A stretch of DNA of 64,000 nucleotides from JAEUHO01 sp046350655 (GCA_046350655.1 JAXMAB010000007.1:310001-374000), one strand, 5' to 3'; shown: positions 11,079 to 20,666, numbered from the stretch's first letter. A program made the numbers and translations. The notes: generated by a model not told the origin, from the letters alone.

Positions 11079-12632
11079 CTACTTCGGCGCGGGCGCCGCG
11101 AAGAGCTTCTCGATCATCGCGCGGTCGCCCTCGAGCGCCGTGCGCTGCTGGTAGAGCGCCAGCCCGCGCAGGCCGCCGAGCTCCTCGCCGCCGCCCGCGC
11201 GGCCGGGGCCGCCGTGGGTGGTGAGCGGGAGCACCGTGCCGGGGCCGGGCGAGAGCGGCGCCATCGCCGCCGAGCCGAGGTAGAGGCGGCCGTGCCACGC
11301 GCCCATCTCCGTGACCATGTCGCGGACGAAGTCGCGGTCGTCGGAGAGGACCGACGCGACGAGGCTCCCCTCGCCCTTGCGGACGAGGTGGGCGGCCGTC
11401 GCCGCGGTGCCGTCGTAGGGCAGGAGCGTCGAGACCGGGCCGAACACCTCGTGCTCGTGGACGACGGTCGCCGTGCGCGGGTCGCGGCTCCGGAGCAGCA
11501 CGGGCCCGAAGAACCAGCCCGTGCCGGGCCGCGCGTCGGGGCTGCCGAACACGACGTCGGCCTCCCCCATCAGCTTGCGCACGCCGGCGACGGCGTCGTC
11601 GAGCTGCGAGCGGGTCGCGAGCGGGCCCATGTTCGTGGCCTCGTCGGCGGGGTCGCCGACCTTGACGGCGGCGAGGCGGTCCTTGAGGTCGGCCTCGACG
11701 TCGGCGAGGCGCGTCGCGGGCACGAGGATGCGGCGGATGGCCGTGCACTTCTGGCCGGCCTTCTGCGTCATGTCCGTCATCACGTCGCGCAGGAACAGGT
11801 TCCACGTCTCGCTGCCGGGCTCGACGTCGGGGCCGAGGACCGTCGAGTTGAGGCTGTCGGCCTCGACGTTCACGCGGACGCTGCGGCGCAGCAGGCGCTC
11901 CTTGCTGCGGAGGAGGTAGCCCGTGTCGGCGGAGCCGGTGAAGGCGAGGACGTCCTGGCTCTCGAGGTGGTCGAGGAGGTCGCCGGCGGAGCCGCAGAGC
12001 AGCGAGAGCGCGCCCGCGGGGAGGACCTTGGCGTCGGCGAGGACGCGGACGACGCGCTCGGCGACGAGCGCCGTCGCCGTCGCGGGCTTGGCGAGCACGG
12101 GGAGGCCCGCGAGCCACGCGCAGGCGGCCTTCTCGGCGATGCCCCACGCGGGGAAGTTGAACGCGTTGACGTGGACCGCGACGCCGCGGCGCGGCAGCAT
12201 CACGTGCTGGCCCCACAGGCGCGGGGTGCGGCCGAGCTGGACGCCCTCGCCGTCGAGGAGGACCGTCGTGTCGCCGAGGCGCTTGCCGAGCTCGGCGTAG
12301 GCGGCGAGGGTGCCGATGGCGCCGTCCACGTCGAACTTGGCGTCCTTGCGGGTGTTGCCGCCGTTCACGATCTCGAGGTCGAGGAGCGCGTCGCGCTGGG
12401 CGTGGAGGGCCTTCGAGGCGGCCATGATCATCTCGCCGCGCTGGGCGAAGGTCATGGCGCGGAGCGCCGCGCCGCCGACGTCGCGGGCGAAGGTCAGGGC
12501 GGCCTTCATGTCGATGCCGCCGGTGCCCGCGCGGGCCACGACCGCCCCGGTGGTCGGGTTGTGCAGGTCCGCGAGCTTGCCCGTGCCGGGCAGCCAGCGC
12601 CCACCGACGTAGTTCTCGAGGATCAGGGTCAT
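11079..12632 (-). CDS. BoxD/PaaZ-type acyl-CoA semialdehyde dehydrogenase
   Basis: Aldehyde dehydrogenase superfamily, 517 aa. It has the arrangement of the dehydrogenase half of PaaZ and of free-standing BoxD (3,4-dehydroadipyl-CoA semialdehyde dehydrogenase): NAFNFPAWGIAEKAA, FTGSADTGYLLRS, the catalytic cysteine in AGQKCTAIRRILVP, and the C-terminal HGGPGRAGGGEELGG. There is no MaoC hydratase domain, so it is not a full PaaZ. None of the other benzoyl-CoA or phenylacetate genes lie nearby, so the physiological aldehyde is uncertain. ATG at 12632. Confidence 0.85.
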   Translation of the reverse strand: MTLILENYVGGRWLPGTGKLADLHNPTTGAVVARAGTGGIDMKAALTFARDVGGAALRAMTFAQRGEMIMAASKALHAQRDALLDLEIVNGGNTRKDAKFDVDGAIGTLAAYAELGKRLGDTTVLLDGEGVQLGRTPRLWGQHVMLPRRGVAVHVNAFNFPAWGIAEKAACAWLAGLPVLAKPATATALVAERVVRVLADAKVLPAGALSLLCGSAGDLLDHLESQDVLAFTGSADTGYLLRSKERLLRRSVRVNVEADSLNSTVLGPDVEPGSETWNLFLRDVMTDMTQKAGQKCTAIRRILVPATRLADVEADLKDRLAAVKVGDPADEATNMGPLATRSQLDDAVAGVRKLMGEADVVFGSPDARPGTGWFFGPVLLRSRDPRTATVVHEHEVFGPVSTLLPYDGTAATAAHLVRKGEGSLVASVLSDDRDFVRDMVTEMGAWHGRLYLGSAAMAPLSPGPGTVLPLTTHGGPGRAGGGEELGGLRGLALYQQRTALEGDRAMIEKLFAAPAPK

Positions 12633-13058
12633 CGCGGCCTCCGTGGGTGAGGGCTACCGTGGATCCGGGCCACGGTGCGCGCGGGCCGCCGTGCGACCGG
12701 GCGTCCCGCGCGGACCGGCAAGGTAGCCGGACACCCCGGCAACACCCCGCCCCGGCGGGACCGCCCGCGCGGCCCCACGGACGGGTGTGCCGCCGGCGTG
12801 CGCCCCCTCCTTCGTCGTGGGGCCGCCGGCGCCGGATCCGGGCTGCGGCGTCCCGCCGGGGGGCGTCGACACGGGGTCGTCGTCCGGCGTCGTCGCGCCG
12901 CCTTCGTCGGGGGGCGTCGGCTCGAGCGGCGCGGCCGCGGCCCCGGCGAGGACCCGCCGCGCGTTTCCCGTCCGCCCACGTCCGTCGCCGGCGCCTCGTC
13001 GGCCCGCCGCGGCCGTCCGACCGGCCCATGGCCCCGCGACGGCGGAGCGGGCCTCGGG
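12633..13058. other. 426-nt intergenic region, no supported gene
   Basis: Upstream region of the aldehyde dehydrogenase and downstream of the DUF1294 gene. All frames give Pro/Arg/Gly-rich low-complexity translations with no recognisable domain. A near-miss of the dispersed motif (CGGGCCTCGG) lies at about 13048. The dehydrogenase promoter is presumably here, but I see no convincing -35/-10. Confidence 0.5.
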
Positions 13059-13337
13059 TCAGCGGCGCGCGAGCCAGAGCCCCCAGCCGACGAGGTGGGC
13101 GGCGACGACGAGCCCGCGGACCACGCGGAAGCCGAGCTTCCGCGTCTTGTGGCGGAACACCGCCGACGCGACGAGGGCGCCCGGCCAGCCGCCGAGCGCC
13201 TCCAGCAGGTGCAACGTGCGCTCGGGCACCCGGCGGCCCCCGCGGGCCGCCCGGCGCTTGTCGAGCCCGTAGGCCGCGAACGTGACGACGCTCGCGACGG
13301 CGTAGACCGCGGCGACCGCGGCCGCGGTCACTCCCAT
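13059..13337 (-). CDS. DUF1294 family membrane protein
   Basis: 92 aa small membrane protein. The family pattern is clear: FAAYGLDKRRAARGGRRVPE, then LHLLEALGGWPGALV and FRHKTRKLGFR. There are hydrophobic segments at each end (VAAVYAVASVVTFAAYG and VVAAHLVGWGLWLA). Function of the family is unknown. The start is either ATG 13337, overlapping guaA by 10 nt, or GTG 13331, in a GTGA overlap with the guaA stop; either way it is coupled to guaA. Confidence 0.85.
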   Translation of the reverse strand: MGVTAAAVAAVYAVASVVTFAAYGLDKRRAARGGRRVPERTLHLLEALGGWPGALVASAVFRHKTRKLGFRVVRGLVVAAHLVGWGLWLARR

Positions 13338-14899
13338 TCGATGGTCGCGGGCGGCTTGCTCGAGATGTCGTACACGACGCGGTTCACGCCGCGCACCTCG
13401 TTGATGATGCGGTTGCTGATGCGGCCGAGCAGGTCCGGCGGCAGCGGCGCCCAGTCCGCCGTCATGCCGTCGCTGCTCTCGACGCAGCGCACCGCCACGG
13501 TCGAGTCGTACGTGCGCTCGTCGCCCATCACGCCGACGCTGCGCACGGGCAGCAGCACGGCGAACGCCTGCCACAGCCGGTCGTAGACGCCCGCGCGCCG
13601 GATCTCCTCGAGGACGATCGCGTCGGCGTCGCGCAGGACGCGGAGCTTCTCGGCGTCCACGGGCCCGACCACCCGGACCGCGAGGCCCGGCCCGGGGAAC
13701 GGGTGCCGCCCCACGATCGACTCGGGCACGCCGAGCTGCCGGCCGATGGCCCGCACCTCGTCCTTGAACAGGAAGCGGAACGGCTCGAGGAGCTGGAAGC
13801 CGAGGTCCTTCGGGAGCCCGCCCACGTTGTGGTGCGTCTTGATCGTGGCCGTCGGGCCGCCGTGGGCCGCGGTGGACTCGATCACGTCGGGGTACAGCGT
13901 GCCCTGGGCGAGCCAGCGCGCGTCCTTGACCGACTTCGCCTCGTGCTCGAACACGCGCACGAAGCGGTGCCCGATGCGGCGGCGCTTCTCCTCGGGGTCG
14001 GTCACCCCGGCGAGGTCGGCGAGGAACTGCGCGCCGACGTCCGCGAAGACGAGCTTCAGGCCGAAGTGGGCGGCGAACGAGGTGCGGACCTCGTCGGCCT
14101 CGCCCTTCCGGAGCAGCCCGTTGTCGACGAAGATGCAGGTGAGCCGGTCGCCGATCGCCTTGTGGATCAGCGCCGCCGCCACCGACGAGTCGACGCCGCC
14201 CGACAGGCCGCAGATGACGCCGTCGTGGCCCACCTTGCGGCGGATCTCGGCGACGCTCTCGTCGATGAAGGAGCTCATGCTCCAGTCGCCCTTCATCCCG
14301 CAGACCCCGAACAGGAAGTTCTTGAGGATCTGGGCGCCCTGGGGCGTGTGGGTGACCTCGGGGTGGAACTGCACCCCGTAGAGGGCCGACTTGTCGTGGC
14401 GGACCGACGCGAACGGCGTGCTCGCGGTGGACGCCGTCGGGACGAACCCCGTGCCCGGGTCGACGACGCTGTCGCCGTGGCTCATCCACACCTCGAGGCT
14501 CGGGCCCAGGGCCCGGAAGAGCCCGTCGGTCTCCGTGACGTCGATGCGCGCCCGGCCGAACTCGCGCTTGTCGGACCGCTTGACCTGCCCGCCGAGCAGG
14601 TGCGCCATCAGCTGCATGCCGTAGCAGATGCCGAGGACGGGCACCCCCTGCCGGAACACGGCCGGGTCGATGGTGGGCGCGCCGTCGGCGTAGACGCTCG
14701 CGGGGCCGCCCGACAGGATCAGGCCCTTCGCGGCCCGCACGGCCTCGGGCCGCACGTTGGCGCCGACGATCTCGGCGTAGCACCCCTGCTCGCGCACGCG
14801 GCGCGCGATCAGCTGGGCGTACTGGCTGCCGAAGTCGACGACGAGGACGCGTTCGTGGCCGCCGGTCGTGGCGGCGCGGGGCTCGGGGGCGGGGCTCAC
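13328..14899 (-). CDS. guaA: GMP synthase (glutamine-hydrolysing)
   Basis: Converts XMP to GMP using glutamine and ATP; 523 aa. The glutamine amidotransferase domain has the nucleophile in VLGICYGMQLM and the histidine in VQFHPEVTHT. The ATP-pyrophosphatase domain has the P-loop GLSGGVDSSV. The C-terminal dimerisation domain ends in the conserved KPPATIEWE. The start is GTG 14899 in a GTGA overlap with the guaB stop. A dispersed-motif copy (13680-13689) falls in the conserved PGLAVRVVGPV region, one of the few copies inside conserved protein sequence. Confidence 0.97.
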   Translation of the reverse strand: MSPAPEPRAATTGGHERVLVVDFGSQYAQLIARRVREQGCYAEIVGANVRPEAVRAAKGLILSGGPASVYADGAPTIDPAVFRQGVPVLGICYGMQLMAHLLGGQVKRSDKREFGRARIDVTETDGLFRALGPSLEVWMSHGDSVVDPGTGFVPTASTASTPFASVRHDKSALYGVQFHPEVTHTPQGAQILKNFLFGVCGMKGDWSMSSFIDESVAEIRRKVGHDGVICGLSGGVDSSVAAALIHKAIGDRLTCIFVDNGLLRKGEADEVRTSFAAHFGLKLVFADVGAQFLADLAGVTDPEEKRRRIGHRFVRVFEHEAKSVKDARWLAQGTLYPDVIESTAAHGGPTATIKTHHNVGGLPKDLGFQLLEPFRFLFKDEVRAIGRQLGVPESIVGRHPFPGPGLAVRVVGPVDAEKLRVLRDADAIVLEEIRRAGVYDRLWQAFAVLLPVRSVGVMGDERTYDSTVAVRCVESSDGMTADWAPLPPDLLGRISNRIINEVRGVNRVVYDISSKPPATIEWE

Positions 14900-16356
14900 G
14901 GCTGCTCCACGCGGTAGTTCGGGGCTTCCTTCGTGATCTGGATGTCGTGCGGGTGCGACTCGCTCACCCCCGCGGCGGTGACCTTCACGAACCGCGGCAG
15001 CGTGTTGAGCTCCGCGATCGTCGCGCAGCCGACGTAGCCCATGCCGCTGCGGATGCCGCCGACGAGCTGGTAGACGTACTCGGCGAGCTTGCCCTTGTAC
15101 GGCACGCGGCCCTCGACGCCCTCCGGCACGAACTTCTCGCGGGCCTTCACGTCGCCCTGGGCGTAGCGGTCGGCGGAGCCCGCCGCCATGGCGCCGAGCG
15201 AGCCCATGCCGCGCACGGCCTTGAACTGCCGGCCCTGGAAGTAGATGACCTCGCCGGGGCTCTCGTCGGTGCCCGCGAGGAGCGAGCCGAGCATCACGCA
15301 CGACGCGCCCGCCGCGAGGGCCTTCACGATGTCGCCGGAGAAGCGGATGCCGCCGTCGGCGATCACGGGCACGCCGTGCTCGCGCGCCGCGGCCGCCACG
15401 TCGCCGACCGCCGTCAGCTGCGGCACGCCCACGCCCGCCACGATGCGCGTCGTGCAGATCGAGCCGGGCCCCACGCCCACCTTGAGGCCGTCCACGCCCG
15501 CCTTGATCAGGTCGCGCGCGGCGTCCGCGGTCACGATGTTGCCCGCGACGACGTCGAGGCTCGCGTGCTTCGCCTTGTAGCGCTCGACGGCCTTCAGCAC
15601 GTTCTCGCTGTGGCCGTGCGCGGTGTCGACGACGACGAGGTCGACGTGCGACGCCACGAGCGCGGCCACGCGCGCGTCGTCCGCGACGCCCACCGCCGCG
15701 CCCACGCGCAGGCGGCCCTTCGCGTCGAGGTTGGCCTCGGGGAACTTCGCCAGCGTGTCGATGTCCTTCATCGTGATGAGGCCCGACAGGCGGCCGTCGC
15801 GGTCCACGAGGAGGAGCTTCTCGACCTTCGCGCGCTGCAGCAGCCCGCGCGCCTGCTTGAGGTCGGTCTCGGGCGGCGCGGTGACGAGGTCGTGTTTCGT
15901 CATCACCTCGGCGACCGTCGAGCGCCCCTCGACGAACTTGAGGTCGCGGCTCGTCAGGATGCCGACCACCTTCGTCCCCTCGAGGATCGGGATCCCCGAG
16001 ATGCGGTGGCCCTCCATCAGCTCGCGCGCCTTCGCGATCGGCGCGTCGGGCGGCAGCGTCACCGGGTCGGCGATGACGCCGTTCACGCTGCGCTTGACGA
16101 GGTGTACCTCGCGGCACTGCGCGTCGATCGAGAGGTTCTTGTGGACGATGCCGAGCCCGCCCTGCTGGGCGAGGGCGATCGCGAGCCCGCTCTCGGTCAC
16201 CGTGTCCATGGCGGCCGACAGGATCGGGACGTTCAGGCCGACCCGCCGCGAGGCGCGGCTCCTGAGGTCGGCGGTCGCGGGCATGACCGCGCTGCGTCGG
16301 GGCACCAGCAACACGTCGTCGAACGTGAGCGCGTCGCCGAGGATCCGGTCTCGCAC
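14896..16356 (-). CDS. guaB: Inosine-5'-monophosphate dehydrogenase
   Basis: NAD-dependent oxidation of IMP to XMP, the committed step to GMP; 486 aa. LTFDDVLLVPRRS is the usual N-terminus. Two CBS domains occupy about residues 90-210 (GVIADPVTLPPDAPIAKA). The catalytic loop GVGPGSICTTRIVAGVGVPQ carries the active cysteine. The start is GTG 16356 behind a purine-rich leader. It is the first gene of guaB-guaA-DUF1294 and is insulated from the upstream minus-strand genes by a terminator at 16407-16434. Confidence 0.97.
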   Translation of the reverse strand: MRDRILGDALTFDDVLLVPRRSAVMPATADLRSRASRRVGLNVPILSAAMDTVTESGLAIALAQQGGLGIVHKNLSIDAQCREVHLVKRSVNGVIADPVTLPPDAPIAKARELMEGHRISGIPILEGTKVVGILTSRDLKFVEGRSTVAEVMTKHDLVTAPPETDLKQARGLLQRAKVEKLLLVDRDGRLSGLITMKDIDTLAKFPEANLDAKGRLRVGAAVGVADDARVAALVASHVDLVVVDTAHGHSENVLKAVERYKAKHASLDVVAGNIVTADAARDLIKAGVDGLKVGVGPGSICTTRIVAGVGVPQLTAVGDVAAAAREHGVPVIADGGIRFSGDIVKALAAGASCVMLGSLLAGTDESPGEVIYFQGRQFKAVRGMGSLGAMAAGSADRYAQGDVKAREKFVPEGVEGRVPYKGKLAEYVYQLVGGIRSGMGYVGCATIAELNTLPRFVKVTAAGVSESHPHDIQITKEAPNYRVEQP

Positions 16357-16406
16357 GTCTCTCTCTTTCCTCGCGCCCGAGGACCGTGGTGGGTCCCGCA
16401 GAGCGC

Positions 16407-16434
16407 AAAAAAAAAAGAGGGCCGACGGCCTCCT
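16407..16434 (-). terminator. Intrinsic terminator of the DUF58/BatA operon
   Basis: On the minus strand a hairpin (AGGCC-GTC-GGCCCT with one bulged base) is followed by ten T (A10 at 16407-16416 on the plus strand). It lies about 17 nt after the BatA stop. It is the clearest U-tract terminator I could find in this otherwise very GC-rich window. Confidence 0.75.
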
Positions 16435-16450
16435 GGGGAAGGGGAAGACG

Positions 16451-18409
16451 TTACGCCCGTCGCGAGGGGCTCACAACGAATTTCTTGCGCAGCGCACCGA
16501 GCAGGAGGTCCGCCCCCAGCAGCCCCCCGGCGAGCCCGAGGAGCCACCGCCGCCACCTCGCGCCGACGTCCTCGGCCGGGGGCGGCGCCGGCGGCGGCGC
16601 CTCGGCCGCCGGACGCGCGGGGCGCACGTCGTACCGCCGGTCGAGGGGCACTCGGGCCGTGGTGTACGCGAGGCCCGGCGCGCGCCGCGACGGCGCCGAC
16701 GGGCGCAACGTCACGACGGCCGCGCCGACGCCGCCGACCGGCGCATCGCCGCGCGGCGCCGCGCCCGCGGGCGGGGCCAGGAACGCGGGGGCGCGGAGGG
16801 CGAGCACGGACGTCGTCGTCGCGTCGAGCGAACCGAGCGCGACCCGGGGCGCGAGCGGCTCGTCGGCGCGATAGAACGGCCGGAACGGCTCGAGCGGCGC
16901 CTCGCCGAAGCGGCGGACGGCGTTGCGCAGCAGCAGGGGCAGCGCGGCGCGCAGCGGGAGGTCGCTCCCGTCGGGGTCGAGGCCGAACGCGAGCCACGGC
17001 GCGTCCGCCGTGCCGCCGCGCGCGACGACGGCCTCGCCCTCGACGGACGCCAGGACCTCCGCGCCCGGCGCGGCGACGGTGGACGCCCGCGCGACGTACG
17101 CGGTCGACAGGTCCACGCCGCGCAGCAGCGGGTCGCTCGCGGCCACGCGCCACACGAGCGGCTCGACGACGGTCCGGCCCACCGTGAACGGCGCGGCCGG
17201 GTCCGCGGCGAACGGCGCGAGCCACACGCGCGCGCCGCCCGACGCCGTCGGCGGGGCCGGCACGGCGCCGTCCACGATGGTCACGTCGCGCGGCGTCGTC
17301 GAGGCGGCCCGCCCGGCCTCGACGAAGCCGCTCGCGTCGCGGTCGATCGCGTCGCCGAGCGCGGCGAGCAGCGCGCGGAGGAACGGCCGCGGCGACCCGC
17401 CGTGGACGACCAGCACCGAGGGCCGCCGCGGCGGCGCCAGCCACGCCGCGAAGGCGTCGTCGCCGTCCCACGCGTCGTCCCCCCCGAGCGTCGCCACGAG
17501 CAGCGCGCCGTCCTTCGGCGGGGTCACGACGACGTCCGCCGTCGCCTCCGCGCCGGCCCCGACGGCGAGCGGCGCGGGCGGGGCGGGCGGCGCGGCGTCG
17601 GGCGGCGCGTCGCGCCACGCGAACCGCACCTCGCCGGTCCACGGCGCCGCCGCGGCGTTGCGCACGACCACGCGCACGTCGAACGTGGCGCCGTCGGGCC
17701 GCGCGGCGACGGCGGCGTCCACGATCCCGCGGTCGTCGTCCGTGACGCCCGCGCCGACGACGGCGACGTCGTCCGGGAGGCCCGGGAGCGCCCGCGACGA
17801 CACGACGACGAGGCGCTGGGGCCGGTCCGGCGACCGGACGGCGCGCGCCGCGTCGAGGGCGGCCGCGAGGTCCGGCGGCCGCGTCGCGCGCGCGCGCAGG
17901 CGCGCGCGGAGCGTCGCGGGCTCGAACGCGCGGGCGCGCGCGGCGGGGTCGTCGGTCGGCGGCAGCAGCACCTCCACCGCGTCCCCCGCCACGACCGCCC
18001 CCGCGCGGCCCGCGGGGTGGGCCGACACGAGCGCCCGGGCGAGGTCGAGCGCGAGGTCGAGGCGCGTCGCGTAGGGCGCGCGGCGCTCGCGCGCCGTCGT
18101 GGTGGGGTCGGCGTCCACCACGACCACGAGGTCCTCGACGACGACCGTCGCGCGCGCGGGGCGCGGCCCCGCCAACGCGAGCGCGAGGGCCGCGACCGCG
18201 CCCACGCGGGCGACGAGCCGCAGCGCGTCGCGCACCCGGCGCCACGCGCCGCGCGCGCGCACCGGGCCCACGGCCTCGCGCAGGAGCGGCACGAACGGCA
18301 CCGCCACGCGCCGGCGCCGCCGCCGGTAGAGGTGCGCGAGCACCACCGGCAACGCGACCGCGCCCGCCCAGAGGGCGAGCGGGTGCGAGAGGACCACGTC
18401 GCGGATCAC
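16451..18409 (-). CDS. BatA-type membrane protein with von Willebrand-like domain
   Basis: 652 aa. It starts with the aerotolerance N-terminal arrangement: a membrane segment (LWAGAVALPVVLAHLY) followed by a poly-Arg stretch and the PFVPLLREA box, then a second segment (LVARVGAVAALALALAG). A vWA-like domain follows (LVVVVDAD, then LAAALDAARAV), then a glutamine-amidotransferase-like region (VLVVHGGSPRPFLRALLAAL). Another membrane segment near the end (WLLGLAGGLLGADLLLGAL) anchors the C-terminus. GTG 18409 overlaps the DUF58 stop as GTGA. Likely partner of the DUF58 protein; substrate unknown. Confidence 0.8.
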   Translation of the reverse strand: MIRDVVLSHPLALWAGAVALPVVLAHLYRRRRRRVAVPFVPLLREAVGPVRARGAWRRVRDALRLVARVGAVAALALALAGPRPARATVVVEDLVVVVDADPTTTARERRAPYATRLDLALDLARALVSAHPAGRAGAVVAGDAVEVLLPPTDDPAARARAFEPATLRARLRARATRPPDLAAALDAARAVRSPDRPQRLVVVSSRALPGLPDDVAVVGAGVTDDDRGIVDAAVAARPDGATFDVRVVVRNAAAAPWTGEVRFAWRDAPPDAAPPAPPAPLAVGAGAEATADVVVTPPKDGALLVATLGGDDAWDGDDAFAAWLAPPRRPSVLVVHGGSPRPFLRALLAALGDAIDRDASGFVEAGRAASTTPRDVTIVDGAVPAPPTASGGARVWLAPFAADPAAPFTVGRTVVEPLVWRVAASDPLLRGVDLSTAYVARASTVAAPGAEVLASVEGEAVVARGGTADAPWLAFGLDPDGSDLPLRAALPLLLRNAVRRFGEAPLEPFRPFYRADEPLAPRVALGSLDATTTSVLALRAPAFLAPPAGAAPRGDAPVGGVGAAVVTLRPSAPSRRAPGLAYTTARVPLDRRYDVRPARPAAEAPPPAPPPAEDVGARWRRWLLGLAGGLLGADLLLGALRKKFVVSPSRRA

Positions 18410-19296
18410 GCGCCCACCACCACGCCCGCGCGCAGGCAGTCCTTGAGCACGTCCCACAACGACCGGCCCGTCTCGACGGGCACCCAGCCGATCTCGCGCT
18501 CGGCGCACCAGGCGCGCACGCGCTCGGCCCGGCGCCGCCACGCGACGCGCACGGCCTCCACCAGCTCCGGCGTCACGTCGAGGTCGACGACGTCGCCGGT
18601 CTCGCGGTCCTCGCAGCGGAGGGCCTCGCCGACGGGCAGGTCGGCGTCCGCGGGGTCGAGCACGTGCAGCGCCGTCGCCTCGAAGCCGTGGGCCGACAGG
18701 CGCGAGAGCCCCGCCGCCGCGCCCGCGGGGTCGAAGAAGTCGCTCACGAGGACCGCGGGCCCGCGCCGCCCCGCGGCCGCGAGCACGCGCGCGAGGCCGC
18801 CGGCGAGGTCCGTCGCGCCCTCGTCGGGCACCGTCGCGAGCGCGTCGAAGAGCGGCCCGAGCCGGGCCGCGTCGCGGTACGGCTCGACGACCGGCCGGCC
18901 CGGCACCGACGGGAGGAAGGCGAAGTCCACCGCGTCGCGCCGCCGCACCGCGACGTGGGCGAGCGCCGCCGCGAGCCGCCGGGCCTCGCGTGCCTTCGCC
19001 CCGGTCATGCTCGCGCTGCGGTCCACCACCACCAGCACGCGGACCGCGTCCACGGCCTCGAACCGCTTCACGACGAGGTCGCCGAGCCGCACGTACACGT
19101 TCCAGTCCACGTAGCGGAGGTCGTCGCCGGGCACGTACGCGCGGTGGTCGACGAACTCGCCGCCGGCGCCGACGCGGCGCGTACGACGCTCGCCCGGGTG
19201 GTCGCCGCGCAGGCGGCGCCGCGAGAAGAGCGCGAGGCGGTCGAGCCGCGCGAGGTCGTTCGGCGAGAGCAGCGCGGGGGTCACGGCGGCGCTCAT
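18406..19296 (-). CDS. DUF58 domain protein
   Basis: 296 aa. The family hallmark is FVDHRAYVPGDDLRYVDWNV, followed by LVVVDRSASM (a MIDAS-like DxSxS of a vWA fold). It usually works with a MoxR AAA+ ATPase and a BatA-type membrane protein in envelope or stress functions; no MoxR gene is in the window. ATG 19296 overlaps the upstream gene's stop as ATGA, and its own stop overlaps the BatA start, so the three genes form one coupled module. Confidence 0.88.
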   Translation of the reverse strand: MSAAVTPALLSPNDLARLDRLALFSRRRLRGDHPGERRTRRVGAGGEFVDHRAYVPGDDLRYVDWNVYVRLGDLVVKRFEAVDAVRVLVVVDRSASMTGAKAREARRLAAALAHVAVRRRDAVDFAFLPSVPGRPVVEPYRDAARLGPLFDALATVPDEGATDLAGGLARVLAAAGRRGPAVLVSDFFDPAGAAAGLSRLSAHGFEATALHVLDPADADLPVGEALRCEDRETGDVVDLDVTPELVEAVRVAWRRRAERVRAWCAEREIGWVPVETGRSLWDVLKDCLRAGVVVGA

Positions 19297-20666
19297 CGCG
19301 GCGCCGCCGCGGCCCGCAGGGCCTCGAGGTAGCGCTTGAGCCACGCGCGGTCGGCGGGCGCGACCCGCTCCTCGCGCGCCGCGCGCTCGACGACGCGGTC
19401 GAGGTCGTCGAGGGCCTCGGCGAGCGGCACGGCGCGCGGCCGCGACGCGCCGGCGTTCGCGTCCGGCACGGCGACGAGGGCCTCGTCCTTGTGGACCTTC
19501 TCGCCATCGCGCGTCAGCGGCTCGACGGCCTCGTCGTGGAACTTCACCTCCGGCGGCGGTTCGCCGCCGGGCGCGTCCGGCGGCTTCGGCGGCGGAGGCG
19601 GCGGCGGGGGCTCGGGCGGGGGCGGCGCGGGGGGCGGTTCCGGCGGCGGCGGCGCGGGCGGCGGCGGGGTCGGGGGCGGCTTCTCGCCGTCGCCTCCCCC
19701 GCCGTCGGGCGGCGGGACCACGACCTCGACCGGCGGGCTCGTGAGCGGGAGGCGCCACGGGCCTCGCGTCGGCCGGAGCACGAGCCTCACCTCGTGGCGG
19801 CCCGGCTTCAGCGCCGCCTGCGCGTCCGGGTGGGCGTCGGCCTTCACGCCGGTCGCGACGTGGGCCGCGCGCCCGGGCTCCGCCGACGTCACGCCGACCG
19901 GCCCCACGGGCACGCGGCCGTCCACCACGACGTCGTACGCGCCCTCGTAGCCCTCGGGCAGCGGCGCGGTGGTGCGGAAGCGGCCCACCCAGGCGTTCCA
20001 CGCGCCCTTCGGGTCGGGGACCTCGAGGTCGAGCCGGCCGTGCTCGGCGAGCCAGCGGTCGGCCTCGTCGGGCGAGAGGACCGGGCCCGGCTTCGGACGG
20101 GCGTCCGTCGGGCGGTGCCCGGGGCCGAGGTCGGTGCCGCGGCCCGCGCCGCGGCCGCCGACGCCGAGCACGCCGGGCAGCAGCAGAAGGACGAGCGCCA
20201 GCGCGCCGAGGACGACCGGCAGCCGCGCCCGCGCCGGCCCCGCCTTCCACAGGCGGGCGGGGTCCGCCGACGCGAGGCCCGCCGCGGCGGAGGCGTCCAC
20301 GACGGCGGCGAGCGCGGGGTCGACCACGTCGAGGCGCGACAGGGCGGCGTCCGTCGCGTCGCGGAGCGCGAGGCGGTCGTCGAGGTGGCGGGCGAGCCGC
20401 CGGCCGACGGGCCGCCGGTCGAGGGCGACGAGCCGCCCGGCGAGGGCGGCCACGACCCCGACCGCGAGCACGGCGGCGAGCGCCCGCAGCGGATGGCCCT
20501 CGAGCCGCTCCACCCACGCGAGGCCCGGCCCGAGCCGGTGGACGGCGACGACCCCCACGAGCGCGAGGAGCCCCCCCACGAGGACCCGGCGGGCCACGCG
20601 GCGCCCCTCCGACCGCGACCACGCGCGGGCGTACCGGGTGAGCTGGGCGGGGACGTCGGCGGCCAC
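19293..20666 (-). CDS. Membrane protein with long polyproline segment (DUF4175-like context)
   Basis: 457 aa. Two hydrophobic segments near the N-terminus (LVGGLLALVGVVAVHRLG and LAAVLAVGVVAALAGRLVAL) and a third at about residue 150 (LPVVLGALALVLLLLPGVLG). A periplasmic region follows, with a beta-rich domain (residues about 215-315) and then a Pro/Glu-rich run (about 330-375). The C-terminus is helical. The position upstream of DUF58 and BatA matches the DUF4175-like members of such modules, but I cannot confirm the family by eye. GTG 20666 is the chosen start; no strong ribosome-binding site. Confidence 0.6.
   Translation of the reverse strand: MAADVPAQLTRYARAWSRSEGRRVARRVLVGGLLALVGVVAVHRLGPGLAWVERLEGHPLRALAAVLAVGVVAALAGRLVALDRRPVGRRLARHLDDRLALRDATDAALSRLDVVDPALAAVVDASAAAGLASADPARLWKAGPARARLPVVLGALALVLLLLPGVLGVGGRGAGRGTDLGPGHRPTDARPKPGPVLSPDEADRWLAEHGRLDLEVPDPKGAWNAWVGRFRTTAPLPEGYEGAYDVVVDGRVPVGPVGVTSAEPGRAAHVATGVKADAHPDAQAALKPGRHEVRLVLRPTRGPWRLPLTSPPVEVVVPPPDGGGGDGEKPPPTPPPPAPPPPEPPPAPPPPEPPPPPPPPKPPDAPGGEPPPEVKFHDEAVEPLTRDGEKVHKDEALVAVPDANAGASRPRAVPLAEALDDLDRVVERAAREERVAPADRAWLKRYLEALRAAAAPR

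Noticed and set aside
12787..13272. 161-codon plus-strand frame in the gap before the DUF1294 gene
   Set aside because: Low-complexity Pro/Gly/Ser translation, overlaps the DUF1294 gene in antisense, no ribosome-binding site.
19600..19680. Triplet-like GCG/GGC repetition as a possible repeat element
   Set aside because: It encodes the polyproline segment of the membrane protein; codon repetition explains it.
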